A DNA stretch of 64,000 nt from Tenacibaculum finnmarkense genomovar ulcerans (GTDB taxonomy: Bacteria; Bacteroidota; Bacteroidia; Flavobacteriales; Flavobacteriaceae), in contig NZ_OENE01000013.1 of NCBI RefSeq assembly GCF_900239495.1, forward strand, positions 1 to 64,000, read 5' to 3'. The notes under the pieces are model-generated. The model was not told where the DNA came from, did no database searches, and was given only the letters and a program-made list of their open reading frames with translations. This document shows positions 19,163-27,883 of the stretch, in pieces; the first letter of the stretch is position 1; each line of letters begins with the position of its first letter. A program made the translations under genes and the position numbers.

Positions 19163-19198
19163 AAAAAACAGCTTTTGAAATATTCAAAAGCTGTTTTA
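19163..19198 (-). terminator. purL terminator
   Basis: AAAACAGCTTTTGAA and TTCAAAAGCTGTTTT form a perfect stem; read on the minus strand it ends in a long T-run just after the purL stop. Confidence 0.9.
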
Positions 19199-19222
19199 AT
19201 AAAAATAATTTTAAAAGTAGTA

Positions 19223-22200
19223 TTATTTCTTATTTTCAATCCAAGTTTTAGCATTTACAAATGCTTCTAACCAAGGTGAAACTTCGTCTTTTCTGTCAGC
19301 AGGGTAGTTTGCCCAGTTCCATTGAAAAGTAGAACGTTCAATATGTGGCATTGTTACTAAATGACGACCTGTAGCGTCACATAACATTGCGGTGTTATAA
19401 TCTGAACCATTAGGATTATTAGGATAGCCTTCATATCCATATTTAGCTACAATACTATAATTAGTTTCAGCTTCTGGTAAGTTAAATTTTCCTTCTCCAT
19501 GAGAAATCCAAACACCTAATTCAGTTCCGGCTAATGATGATAACATTACCGAATTATTTTCTTGAATTTTAACAGAAGTAAATGAGCTTTCATGTTTCTT
19601 AGAATCGTTATGAACTAATCTACCATGAACTTTATGATCAGGATTAATTAAATCTAATTCCATCCATAATTGAGCACCATTACAAATTCCTACCGATAAA
19701 GTGTTTTCACGTTTAAAGAAATTCTTTAAAGCTGTATTTGCTTTTTCATTATATAAAAATGCTCCAGCCCAACCTTTCGCCGAACCTAAAACATCTGAAT
19801 TAGAAAAACCACCAACAGCTCCAATAAATTGAATATCTTCTAAAGTTTCACGTCCAGAGATTAAATCTGTCATGTGAACATCTTTAACATCGAAACCAGC
19901 TAAATACATGGCATTTGCCATTTCACGTTCAGAGTTTGAACCTTTTTCACGAATAATAGCTGCTTTTGGTCGGTCTTTTTTATCTGCTGATGAATTATCG
20001 CCTAAAACATCTGCAATTTTTCCTGTAAAATTAGCAGGGAACGTATATTTTAAAGGTTGATTTTTATAATTATCAAACCTGTTTTTAGCTAAACCATTTG
20101 CCGTTTGCTTGTCATCTAATAAATACGAAGTTTTATACCAAGTATCTCTTACTTGAGAAACATCAAAAGAGAAATTATCTTCGTTATTTTTGATAGTAAC
20201 TTTACCAGAATCATTTGCTGTTCCGATAGTAAAGAATTCAATATTATTTTCTGATAAAATTGTTTCTACAGAAGCATCTGCTTGAAAAACAATTCCTGCA
20301 TTTTCAGCAAATAATACTTTTAATGAATCTTCTTCATTTAAGCTAGAGATATCAAAATCAGCTCCTAAGTTAACATCAGCAAAACACATTTCTAATAAAG
20401 TAGTTAATAATCCACCAGAAGCAACATCGTGTCCAGCAGAAATTTTATCAGCTTTAATTAAATTTTGAATGGTATTAAAAGCATCTTTTAAGAAGGTTGG
20501 ATTTGTAACATCTGGTGCTTCATTTCCAATAGTATTTAATACTTGATTGAAAGAACTACCACCTAATTTGAAAGAATCTTGCGAAATATTGATGTAATAA
20601 ATGCGTTCTCCATTCTTTTGTAAAACAGGTTCTACTACTTTAGATATATTATCGCAATTTGCTGTTGCTGAGACAATTACAGTACCTGGTGAAATTACTT
20701 CGTCGTCCTTGTATTTCTGTTTCATTGACAATGAATCCTTTCCTGTTGGTACGTTGATACCCAGATCAATAGATAGGTCAGAAATAGCTTTTACTGCTTT
20801 GTATAAACGAGCATCTTCACCTTCATTTTTACAAGGCCACATCCAATTTGCCGATAAAGAAACCGAAGCTAAATTATCTTTTAAAGGAGCCCAAATAATA
20901 TTTGTTAATGATTCTGCAATCGAATTTCTACTTCCTGCAGCAGGATTAATTAACCCAGAAATAGGCGAGTGACCAATAGAAGTTGCAATTCCTTCTTTCC
21001 CGTTATAATCTAACGCCATCACTCCGACATTATTTAAAGGAATTTGTAACGAACCAACACACTGTTGTTTAGCTACTTTACCACCAACACATCTGTCAAC
21101 TTTATTGGTTAACCAATCTTTACATCCTACAGCTTCTAACTGTAAAACTTGGTTTAAATAGATTGGTAAATTCTTGGTTTTATATCTTGAATTCTTGTAA
21201 TTTCTTACAATAGTCTTATCAGTTAAAACAGTTTTAGGAGAACTACCAAACATATCTTCTAAAGCTAAATCCATTGGTTTATCACCTTTAGTTTCAGATT
21301 CAAAAGTAAAACGATTATCACCAGTAACATCACCAACAGTATATATTGGAGAACGTTCACGTTCAGCAATTTTCTGTAAGGTATCAATGTGTTTTTCAGC
21401 GATTACTAATCCCATTCTTTCTTGAGATTCGTTTCCGATAATTTCTTTTGCTGATAAAGTAGGGTCTCCAACAGGTAAGTTGTCTAAATTGATTTTCCCA
21501 CCAGTATCTTCCACTAATTCTGATAAACAGTTTAAATGTCCACCAGCCCCGTGATCGTGAATAGAAACGATAAAGTTTTCATCGCTTTCTACCATTCCAC
21601 GAACGGCGTTAGCAGCACGTTTTTGCATTTCAGGATTCGAACGCTGTACAGCATTTAATTCAATTCCTGAAGCAAATTCGCCAGTATCTGCTGATGAAAC
21701 CGCAGCGCCACCCATTCCAATACGGTAATTTTCACCACCAAGAATTACAATTTTATCTCCTTTTTTAGGCGTATCTTTTAATGCTTGATCAGCTTTTGCG
21801 TATCCAATTCCACCAGCTTGCATGATTACCTTATCAAAACCTAATTTTCTAGGTTTAGCATCACTTGAAGCAGTGTTTTCTTCGTGTTCAAAAGTTAATA
21901 CAGAACCTGTAATTAACGGCTGACCAAATTTATTTCCAAAATCAGAAGCTCCGTTTGATGCTTTTATTAAAATATCCATCGGAGTTTGGTATAACCAATC
22001 TCTAGCTTCAAATTTATTTTCCCAAAATCTTGTGTTTTTAACAGAATCAATAGACGCTTCTAAACGAGAGTAAGAAGTCATATAAACCGCTGTTCCTGCT
22101 AAAGGTAAAGAACCTTTTCCTCCAGCAAGTCTGTCTCTAATTTCTCCTCCTGAACCTGTTGCAGCTCCATTAAAAGGCTCTACAGTAGTAGGGAAGTTGT

Positions 22201-22945
22201 GTGTTTCTGCTTTTAATGAAATTACAGATTCAAATTCTTTTGTTTCGTAAAAATCAGGTTTATCCGCAGTTTTAGGAGCGAATTGCTCAACTTTAGGACC
22301 TTTTATAAAAGCAACGTTATCTTTATATGCCGAAACAATATCGTTTGGAAATTGTTTCGCTGTTTCTTTTATCAATTTGAATAAAGATGTAGGCATTTCT
22401 TCGCCATCAATAACGAAAGTTCCGTTAAATATTTTATGACGACAGTGTTCAGAGTTTACTTGGCTAAAACCAAAAACCTCAGAATCTGTTAACTTTCTAC
22501 CTATTTTTGTTGCTACGCTTTCTAGGTATTCAACTTCTTCATCGCTTAAAGCTAAACCTTCCTTTTCATTGTAAGCGGCAATATCTTCGATATCTAAAAT
22601 TGGTTCTGGCTGAATATCTATTGTAAAACTATCTTGACCTAAACCACTGTATTTTTGAGAAATCATTGGGTCGAAATCTGAAAAATCTTCAGAAACAACG
22701 TCAAATTCTTCTATTCTGATGATATCAGAAATACCCATATTTTGAGTGATTTCCACGGCATTGGTACTCCAAGGAGTAATCATTGCTGCTCTTGGACCAA
22801 CAAAAAAGACATCTAATGATGTCGCATTTATTTTTGGTTGTTCTCCAAATAACCAGGTAAGTTTTGAAATAGTTTCGGTAGATAATTCTTTTGTTGTTTG
22901 AACAGTAAATATTTTACTGCTAACGTTTCCAAAGAAATGAATCAT
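19223..22945 (-). CDS. purL: Phosphoribosylformylglycinamidine synthase, single-chain form
   Basis: A 1240-residue cytoplasmic enzyme converting FGAR plus glutamine and ATP to FGAM, the fourth step of purine synthesis. It is the large PurL type of Gammaproteobacteria and Bacteroidota: N-terminal PurS-like domain, linker with the SEHCRHKIFNG signature (about 164-174), two AIRS-like halves (LKAETHNFPTTVEPFNGAATG in the first), and a C-terminal class I glutaminase beginning near residue 975 with nucleophile Cys in VGICNGAQL. The usual GCQ is GAQ here, which is harmless to the catalytic Cys. It is transcribed alone. A TAAATTTG promoter-like element lies at 22998-23005 on the minus strand. Confidence 0.96.
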   Translation of the reverse strand: MIHFFGNVSSKIFTVQTTKELSTETISKLTWLFGEQPKINATSLDVFFVGPRAAMITPWSTNAVEITQNMGISDIIRIEEFDVVSEDFSDFDPMISQKYSGLGQDSFTIDIQPEPILDIEDIAAYNEKEGLALSDEEVEYLESVATKIGRKLTDSEVFGFSQVNSEHCRHKIFNGTFVIDGEEMPTSLFKLIKETAKQFPNDIVSAYKDNVAFIKGPKVEQFAPKTADKPDFYETKEFESVISLKAETHNFPTTVEPFNGAATGSGGEIRDRLAGGKGSLPLAGTAVYMTSYSRLEASIDSVKNTRFWENKFEARDWLYQTPMDILIKASNGASDFGNKFGQPLITGSVLTFEHEENTASSDAKPRKLGFDKVIMQAGGIGYAKADQALKDTPKKGDKIVILGGENYRIGMGGAAVSSADTGEFASGIELNAVQRSNPEMQKRAANAVRGMVESDENFIVSIHDHGAGGHLNCLSELVEDTGGKINLDNLPVGDPTLSAKEIIGNESQERMGLVIAEKHIDTLQKIAERERSPIYTVGDVTGDNRFTFESETKGDKPMDLALEDMFGSSPKTVLTDKTIVRNYKNSRYKTKNLPIYLNQVLQLEAVGCKDWLTNKVDRCVGGKVAKQQCVGSLQIPLNNVGVMALDYNGKEGIATSIGHSPISGLINPAAGSRNSIAESLTNIIWAPLKDNLASVSLSANWMWPCKNEGEDARLYKAVKAISDLSIDLGINVPTGKDSLSMKQKYKDDEVISPGTVIVSATANCDNISKVVEPVLQKNGERIYYINISQDSFKLGGSSFNQVLNTIGNEAPDVTNPTFLKDAFNTIQNLIKADKISAGHDVASGGLLTTLLEMCFADVNLGADFDISSLNEEDSLKVLFAENAGIVFQADASVETILSENNIEFFTIGTANDSGKVTIKNNEDNFSFDVSQVRDTWYKTSYLLDDKQTANGLAKNRFDNYKNQPLKYTFPANFTGKIADVLGDNSSADKKDRPKAAIIREKGSNSEREMANAMYLAGFDVKDVHMTDLISGRETLEDIQFIGAVGGFSNSDVLGSAKGWAGAFLYNEKANTALKNFFKRENTLSVGICNGAQLWMELDLINPDHKVHGRLVHNDSKKHESSFTSVKIQENNSVMLSSLAGTELGVWISHGEGKFNLPEAETNYSIVAKYGYEGYPNNPNGSDYNTAMLCDATGRHLVTMPHIERSTFQWNWANYPADRKDEVSPWLEAFVNAKTWIENKK

Positions 22946-23245
22946 TATTTTGCTGTATTAAGTTGTGTTTGTGTTGTTTTTAATCAATTTTAATTGACAA
23001 ATTTACTTATTTTCAAATTAAATAAACAGATAAAAAACAGATAAAATTAAGCGCCTGTTTAAATTTCATCTAAAAAGAGTTTTACGACAGAAATGTAAGA
23101 AATTGAATCGGTCAAAGGGAATTCATTTCAGTTTATCGTCTTAATATATCCGATTTATTAGAGCTGTGTGGATACTGAAATAGATGAAGTAGAGCAGGTA
23201 TTCAATCTTTCTTTAATTTTTAAACAAAGCAGTTAAATCATCCAC
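22946..23245. other. purL upstream region
   Basis: About 300 bases without a gene. It contains the likely purL promoter element (minus strand, 22998-23005) and, near 23101-23140, a degenerate copy of the dispersed repeat word GTCAAAGGGAATTCATTTCA. No riboswitch-like structure is recognised. Confidence 0.45.
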
Positions 23246-23280
23246 AAAAAAAACAGCGAAACGAAATGTTTGCTGTTTTA
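23246..23280. terminator. Terminator of the CarboxypepD_reg-like gene
   Basis: AAAACAGCGAAAC and GTTTGCTGTTTT form a stem with one bulge, 23 bases after the stop of the minus-strand gene at 23303. Confidence 0.75.
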
Positions 23281-23302
23281 TTTGATTGATTTATAAATAG
23301 TT

Positions 23303-24079
23303 TTAATCAGGTATTCTATTTATTTCAATTTTACCTTTTTTATGTGCTTTATAGTTTTCGTAGCAATTCAAAACTGCTTCAATTATCTGTAAATCACTTG
23401 CTTTTTTGATAAAATAATCAGAGTATTCGCAATTACTTAGTAATTTATGAAGTTCTTGACTATCCATTTCTAAATACTCCATCATTACTTCTCGGTCAAA
23501 CTTGCCTGCAAGCATTTTACGTAAATCATCTTTTTTCTTTAATTTTTGCAACTTCTTTAGCTGTTTGGGCTTTCTTCCGAAGAGATTATAGACTAAATCA
23601 ACAGGATTTAACAATTTTGCGATTGGCGATGTTACTTTTTGTGGCTTCCCAATTTCATAGGTTTGCGGCAGTCCGTTGATATGGATTCGTGTAAATTTAT
23701 CTTTCGGAACTTGTTTTACATCTATTTCTAAAACACCAATTAATGCTGTTGATTTAATAACAATTTCTTTAATTTCTTCGGGTTTTTCTTGTAATGAAAT
23801 AACCACTTCGTTTCCTTTTAGTAAATCGTTAGTTACTTTTAATTTGATAGAAGAGAAGCCGATAAAAGACACTAAAATAGTATCGTTTGCTTTTGATGTT
23901 ACTTCAAAAAGTCCTTTTTCGTTGGTAATAGTACCAACAACGGCGTTTAAATTTAAAATATGCGCAGCGCTTAACGGTTTTTGGGTTTTCGCATCAATAA
24001 CCTGTCCTTTTAATTGTTGAGAATATCCTGAAAAGGAAATACATATAAATACGATAAGAAATAAGTATGTTTTTTGCAT
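23303..24079 (-). CDS. Exported CarboxypepD_reg-like domain protein
   Basis: 258 residues. A Sec signal peptide (1-20, MQKTYLFLIVFICISFSGYS) is followed by a carboxypeptidase regulatory-like beta-sandwich (21-105: QLKGQVIDAKTQKPLSAAHI, then NEKGLFEVTS and a DTILVSFIGFSS strand), the fold that begins many Bacteroidota SusC/TonB-dependent receptors. The rest is charged and helical with a Lys-rich patch around 170-185. No plug or barrel follows, so it is a free-standing envelope protein, possibly periplasmic or outer-membrane attached. Function unknown. It is transcribed alone, upstream of tRNA genes on the same strand. Confidence 0.8.
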   Translation of the reverse strand: MQKTYLFLIVFICISFSGYSQQLKGQVIDAKTQKPLSAAHILNLNAVVGTITNEKGLFEVTSKANDTILVSFIGFSSIKLKVTNDLLKGNEVVISLQEKPEEIKEIVIKSTALIGVLEIDVKQVPKDKFTRIHINGLPQTYEIGKPQKVTSPIAKLLNPVDLVYNLFGRKPKQLKKLQKLKKKDDLRKMLAGKFDREVMMEYLEMDSQELHKLLSNCEYSDYFIKKASDLQIIEAVLNCYENYKAHKKGKIEINRIPD

Positions 24080-24180
24080 GTTGCAATAATAAGGATTATC
24101 AGTATGAAATTAGTTAATAAATTGTGAAATTGAAAAATTAGAAGAGTAATTTAGGGGGAGGTTTTATCTCTTATAAAACA

Positions 24181-24227
24181 AAAAAACTGCTTCAAATTTC
24201 ATTTAATGAATTTTGAAGCAGTTTTTA
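24181..24227 (-). terminator. Terminator downstream of the tRNA genes
   Basis: AAAAACTGCTTCAAAATTCATT-type stem: AAAAAACTGCTTCAAA pairs with TTTGAAGCAGTTTTT, with T-runs on the minus strand. It ends the tRNA-Leu transcript. Confidence 0.85.
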
Positions 24228-24241
24228 ATAAATTTTAAAAG

Positions 24242-24325
24242 TGCACGTAACAAGAGTCGAACTTGCACATCCTTACGAATACAAGCCCCTCAAGCCTGCG
24301 CGTCTACCAATTCCGCCATACGTGC
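24242..24325 (-). tRNA. tRNA-Leu (anticodon GAG)
   Basis: 84 nt on the minus strand. Acceptor strands GCACGTA and TACGTGC pair, the D arm reads GCGGAATTGGTAGACGC, the anticodon loop TTGAGGG has anticodon GAG (CUC/CUU codons), there is a long variable arm typical of class II tRNA, and the T arm is GTTCGACTC. The CCA end is not encoded. A terminator follows. Confidence 0.95.
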
Positions 24326-24330
24326 TAAAA

Positions 24331-24362
24331 TAAAAAAAGCTAAGCATAAGCTTAGCTTTTTT
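24331..24362. terminator. Hairpin terminator between two tRNA genes
   Basis: AAAAAAGCTAAGC-ATAA-GCTTAGCTTTTTT is a perfect stem with A- and T-runs. It lies between tRNA-Lys and tRNA-Leu, which are on the same strand, so each may be terminated separately. Confidence 0.85.
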
Positions 24363-24364
24363 TG

Positions 24365-24437
24365 TGACCGGGCTGGGGCTCGAACCCAGGACCCTCTCCT
24401 TAAAAGGGAGATGCTCTACCAACTGAGCTACCAGGTC
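24365..24437 (-). tRNA. tRNA-Lys (anticodon UUU)
   Basis: 73 nt on the minus strand. Acceptor GACCTGG/CCCGGTC, D arm TAGCTCAGTTGGTAGAGCA, anticodon loop CTTTTAA with anticodon TTT, T arm GGGTTCGAGCCC, discriminator A, CCA not encoded. Confidence 0.96.
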
Positions 24438-24556
24438 ATTGCTTATTTGTCTAAGCGGTTGCAAATATACAACGGTTTGTTGAATATAAAAAAGTTTTTT
24501 GTGGTTTTTTTACAAATTTTTTTAATAATATTTGTAATCGCTTAATTATTAGATTT

Positions 24557-25075
24557 ATGAAAACAGTATTAATAGGGTATATGGGAAGTGGAAAATCTAC
24601 AATTGGTCGATTATTGGCTAAAAAAAAGAAGAGTCCTTTTATTGACCTAGATCATTATATAGAGGATAAAGAAAAAATGACGGTGTCTGAAATTTTTGAA
24701 ACGAAAGGAGAAATTTACTTTCGAAAACAAGAACACTTCTATTTAAAAGAAATTTTAGCCTTAAAACAAAATTTTGTTGTATCGTTAGGAGGTGGCACGC
24801 CTTGTTATGCGGGTAATATGGATATCATTATTGCTGATAAAAACGCAACATCCGTTTATTTAAAAACAAGTATTGCAACAATTGTACAGCGATTGACCAA
24901 CGAAAAAAATCAAAGACCGTTAGTGGCGCGACTAAAAGAAGAAGATTTACACGAGTTTATTGCCAAACATTTATTTGAACGAAGTCATTTTTATCATCAA
25001 GCAAAGCATTTGTTAACTGTTGACGCTAAAAAAGTAACGGAAATTGTTACTGAATTAGCGCTTTTAGTAAATTAA
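24557..25075 (+). CDS. aroK: Shikimate kinase
   Basis: A 172-residue cytosolic kinase phosphorylating shikimate at O-3 with ATP, step five of the chorismate pathway. P-loop GYMGSGKST (7-15), shikimate-binding Asp in FIDLDHYIE (about 33), FRKQE (the Arg of the FRxxE motif), SLGGGTP (about 78-84) and the lid Arg in NQRPLV (around 118) are all in place. Length is standard. The gene is divergent from the tRNA genes and convergent with the phosphoribosyltransferase gene, so it is probably monocistronic. Confidence 0.95.
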   Translation: MKTVLIGYMGSGKSTIGRLLAKKKKSPFIDLDHYIEDKEKMTVSEIFETKGEIYFRKQEHFYLKEILALKQNFVVSLGGGTPCYAGNMDIIIADKNATSVYLKTSIATIVQRLTNEKNQRPLVARLKEEDLHEFIAKHLFERSHFYHQAKHLLTVDAKKVTEIVTELALLVN

Positions 25076-25087
25076 TTAACTTAAATT

Positions 25088-25591
25088 TTAGGTTAGATAA
25101 ACCAGTGTTTGATCGTCTTTAAATTCAACAACAACGTGTTCTTTGGTTGAGGTTGAAAGAGAAATCCCTTTAAAATCGGCTTTTACAGGGTATTTCTTGT
25201 GGTTTCGGTTTACCAAAACAGCGGTTTTAAAACGCTTTAACGGAACGTCTAAAAAATGCTTTACCGCATAAATTAGGGTCGTTCCTGAATTTAAAACATC
25301 ATCAATTAAAACCAATGATTTATTTTCATATTCGGCAACCGATAAAGAGGTGGTTATTGGTTTTATAGGATTTTTTTTATCGATAAAAACCTTGCATAAT
25401 TCGATTTTTAAAGGCGATATTTCCGATAATACTTTGTGTATTTTTTCAGCAAATAAATAGCCATTATTAGCAATTCCTGCAATGATAATTTCTTTTTCAT
25501 CGCTATTACTTTCGTAAATTTGAAAGGCAATACGACGGATTTTTTGTTCAACTTGTAGGTTGTTTAATATAATAGAGTCTGATACGTTCAT
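25088..25591 (-). CDS. Type I phosphoribosyltransferase family protein (PyrR-like)
   Basis: 167 residues with the PRPP-binding loop VLIDDVLNSGTTLIYAV (about 95-111), the acidic-acidic-small-x-GTT signature of type I phosphoribosyltransferases. The N-terminal NNLQVEQKIRRIAFQIYESN and IAGIANNGYLFAEKI resemble PyrR/uracil- or hypoxanthine-type enzymes. It may salvage a base or act as a PyrR-like protein; the substrate cannot be read from the sequence. It shares a minus-strand direction with the S4-domain gene 65 bases upstream and may be co-transcribed with it. Confidence 0.85.
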   Translation of the reverse strand: MNVSDSIILNNLQVEQKIRRIAFQIYESNSDEKEIIIAGIANNGYLFAEKIHKVLSEISPLKIELCKVFIDKKNPIKPITTSLSVAEYENKSLVLIDDVLNSGTTLIYAVKHFLDVPLKRFKTAVLVNRNHKKYPVKADFKGISLSTSTKEHVVVEFKDDQTLVYLT

Positions 25592-25656
25592 TTTTTTATT
25601 TAAAAATTTAAAAAGAAAAGATAAAGATATTACAAATTACGGTAATTTTAACCTGA

Positions 25657-26073
25657 TTAATTGTCATTTCGGTCAGAATCATCTTCAAAATTATTGTCGG
25701 TATCAATTTCAGAATCACCGTAATCGTCAATGTCTCTTCGGTCTTTTTTGGTAGGTCTTCCTGCGCCTTTTTTTCGGTAATAATCTTTTGAATATTTTAA
25801 TAAAGCAGTTTTATCAAATTCTTCTTTCGGGGTTAAATCTTTTCGGTATAAATCAACCAACTTAGCGCCAACACGGCTATCAGGTATGTCTAAGACTTTT
25901 ATCTTATAATTTATTTGATTCTTTCGGATGCTTATTTCTTCATTTCCGAAGAGCTCTTTTGATGGTTTTAATTTGACACCATTAATTTTAATGTGTCCTT
26001 TTTTACAGGTATCAGTAGCGATACTTCGGGTTTTAAAAAAGCGGATACACCACAAGTATTTATCAATTCTCAT
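25657..26073 (-). CDS. hslR: RNA-binding S4-domain protein, Hsp15 type
   Basis: 138 residues. The first ~60 (MRIDKYLWCIRFFKTRSIAT, then CKKGHIKINGVKLKPSKEL) are a complete S4 RNA-binding fold; the C-terminal half carries RKKGAGRPTKKDRRDIDDY, the shared tail of Hsp15/HslR proteins, and ends in an acidic Asp/Asn-rich stretch. HslR binds stalled free 50S subunits carrying peptidyl-tRNA; the role is transferred from the family. The acidic extension is common in flavobacterial versions. Confidence 0.88.
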   Translation of the reverse strand: MRIDKYLWCIRFFKTRSIATDTCKKGHIKINGVKLKPSKELFGNEEISIRKNQINYKIKVLDIPDSRVGAKLVDLYRKDLTPKEEFDKTALLKYSKDYYRKKGAGRPTKKDRRDIDDYGDSEIDTDNNFEDDSDRNDN

Positions 26074-26152
26074 AATAAAAGTTAAAATTTATCTTTTAGT
26101 TTTTTACAAAGGTATAAAAATGGTAAATTGCAAGTTAAAATTTCAGAATTAA

Positions 26153-27016
26153 ATGATAAAATTTAAACACCTTTTTTATTTCGCAGTAACTAGTATTTTT
26201 CTGTATTCCTGCGGATCAGATAATGGAAGAACTATTGTTCGTTTTGACCATGAGGCGCAAGCAGTAAAAGATAGCGATACTCTTGTTGAATTCTTAAAAA
26301 CGCATTATTATAAAGATGATGTTGACTCTATAAAGCCTTTAATTAAAGGAAAAACAGCCTTATTTACCGACAGTCGATTAAAAACCGAAACGGTAAATGA
26401 ATACGATTTAGATTATACCTATTATCATTTCGTAAAAAAACAAGGAATATCAACCAAGAAAAATACTACTGTTGTTGATTCTGTTTTAACAACCTACCGA
26501 TTAAGTTCATTAGTTGTCTCAGATAAATTAGTAAAAGAACAAGATTTAGAAACACCAACTTGGTTTAATGCGCAACAAATTGCTGTTAGAGGCTGGTTGT
26601 ATGGTTTTACGCATTTTAAAGGAGGCGTCTTAAAAAAACAAGATAATGCTCCTAATTTATACGAGGGTGCTGGTGAAGGTTTTTTCTTAGTTCCTTCAGG
26701 ATTATCTTATAGAAATACAGGAGCTTTAGCCAATAAAAATTTACTTTATATGGTTAAATTACATGATATTATAGAAGATACAGACCATGATTTAGATAAT
26801 GTTCCTTCTATTAAAGAAGATGTAAACGGTGATGGGAAACCTTGGAATGATGATTCTGATAACGATAGAGTTCCTAATTATTTAGATAATGATGATGACG
26901 GAGATGGGAAATTAACTAAAGAGGAAGTTAATAAGCAAGGTGGTGATCCGCTGAGTAATTTTAGCGATGCAACAAGACCTTCTGTACCTGATTTTTTAAA
27001 TAGATTTATTAGATAA
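26153..27016 (+). CDS. FKBP-type peptidyl-prolyl isomerase-like lipoprotein with acidic DxDxDG tail
   Basis: 287 residues. The signal peptide ends in a lipobox (FLYSCGSDNG, lipidated Cys about 20), placing it in the periplasm or outer membrane. The middle third resembles flavobacterial FKBP-like lipoproteins: GWLYGFTHFKGG, then EGAGEGFFLVPSGLSYRNTG and NLLYMVKLHDI. The C-terminal 70 residues are rich in Asp/Asn/Gly (DTDHDLDNVP, EDVNGDGKPW, DNDDDGDGKL), a thrombospondin type 3-like calcium-binding arrangement. Catalytic activity is not certain because the PPIase core is divergent. A terminator follows, shared with the convergent porin gene. Confidence 0.75.
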   Translation: MIKFKHLFYFAVTSIFLYSCGSDNGRTIVRFDHEAQAVKDSDTLVEFLKTHYYKDDVDSIKPLIKGKTALFTDSRLKTETVNEYDLDYTYYHFVKKQGISTKKNTTVVDSVLTTYRLSSLVVSDKLVKEQDLETPTWFNAQQIAVRGWLYGFTHFKGGVLKKQDNAPNLYEGAGEGFFLVPSGLSYRNTGALANKNLLYMVKLHDIIEDTDHDLDNVPSIKEDVNGDGKPWNDDSDNDRVPNYLDNDDDGDGKLTKEEVNKQGGDPLSNFSDATRPSVPDFLNRFIR

Positions 27017-27060
27017 TATTTTCTTTTAAATATTTAAACTAAAAGACTTTAAAAGACATA

Positions 27061-27096
27061 AAAAAAATCCTGAACAATTTGTTCAGGATTTTTTTG
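27061..27096. terminator. Bidirectional terminator, lipoprotein and porin genes
   Basis: AAAAAAATCCTGAACAA and TTGTTCAGGATTTTTTT form a perfect stem between two convergent genes. Confidence 0.92.
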
Positions 27097-27117
27097 CTTT
27101 AAATATTTGCTTATCTA

Positions 27118-27747
27118 TTAAAACATATAAGAAATACCTACAATAATTTGATTTACACGTGTATCAAACTCAACATTTGTAGTGTTTGGATTCGCAGCTG
27201 TTTTATTTTTTATTAATTCACTTTGGGTATCTGAAAAAGCTCTTTCCCAACGAACATCAACACCAAATTTTCCTAAATCAAGACCTGCACCTAATTGCAT
27301 TCCTACTGAAAAACCATCAGCTTTTACGTCTTTAATTTTATCGGTATCAAAATCTCCTTCAATAACATATTGAAAAGCAGGTCCTGCAAAAACACGTCCT
27401 ACACCACCTAGTTTTTTACCAATTAATACAGGAACATCAATTTTTCTAAAAGAATACGATGTTTTTATAGGGGAAGATGTAGCGTCTGGTGTAAAAATAA
27501 CATCGCTATTTAACTGAGTGTACACTAATTCTGGCTGAATAAATAAACCGATAATAGGAATTTTTCCTCTTAAAAAAACACCTGCGTGAAAACCTGTTTT
27601 ACTTTCACCGCCCGAAAGAACATCGTTTTTAACATCTGAAAAAGAATCTGAATTGTAATTAATTCCTCCTTTTATACCGTATTGCGTTTGACCTTGCATT
27701 TGTGTAGCTCCTATAAAAAGAAGTGCTCCTAAGATAATTTTTTTCAT
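27118..27747 (-). CDS. Outer-membrane beta-barrel (porin family) protein
   Basis: 209 residues. Signal peptide 1-20 (MKKIILGALLFIGATQMQGQ) followed by alternating amphipathic strands and a C-terminal IIVGISYMF, the terminal aromatic expected for BAM-inserted barrels. YGIKGGINY at the start, GFHAGVFLRGKI and the AGPAFQYVIEG strand match the small PorT/OMP_b-brl_2 type barrels of Bacteroidota. The ligand or role is unknown. Monocistronic, between two terminators. Confidence 0.85.
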   Translation of the reverse strand: MKKIILGALLFIGATQMQGQTQYGIKGGINYNSDSFSDVKNDVLSGGESKTGFHAGVFLRGKIPIIGLFIQPELVYTQLNSDVIFTPDATSSPIKTSYSFRKIDVPVLIGKKLGGVGRVFAGPAFQYVIEGDFDTDKIKDVKADGFSVGMQLGAGLDLGKFGVDVRWERAFSDTQSELIKNKTAANPNTTNVEFDTRVNQIIVGISYMF

Positions 27748-27831
27748 TGTTTTTAATTTTAAGTAGTTAGTGTTTATTATTGATTAATTTAATTTTCTGT
27801 TTGTTTGATAAGAATAAAGATAAAAAAAGCA

Positions 27832-27854
27832 TCATTTATAAAAAATGATGCTTT
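27832..27854 (-). terminator. Terminator of the transketolase gene
   Basis: AAAGCATCATTTATAAAAAATGATGCTTT forms a 9-bp stem; it is 30 bases past the stop of the minus-strand gene at 27884, with a T-run on that strand. Confidence 0.8.
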
Positions 27855-27883
27855 TCATGTATTATAAAATGTGTGAAAAAATA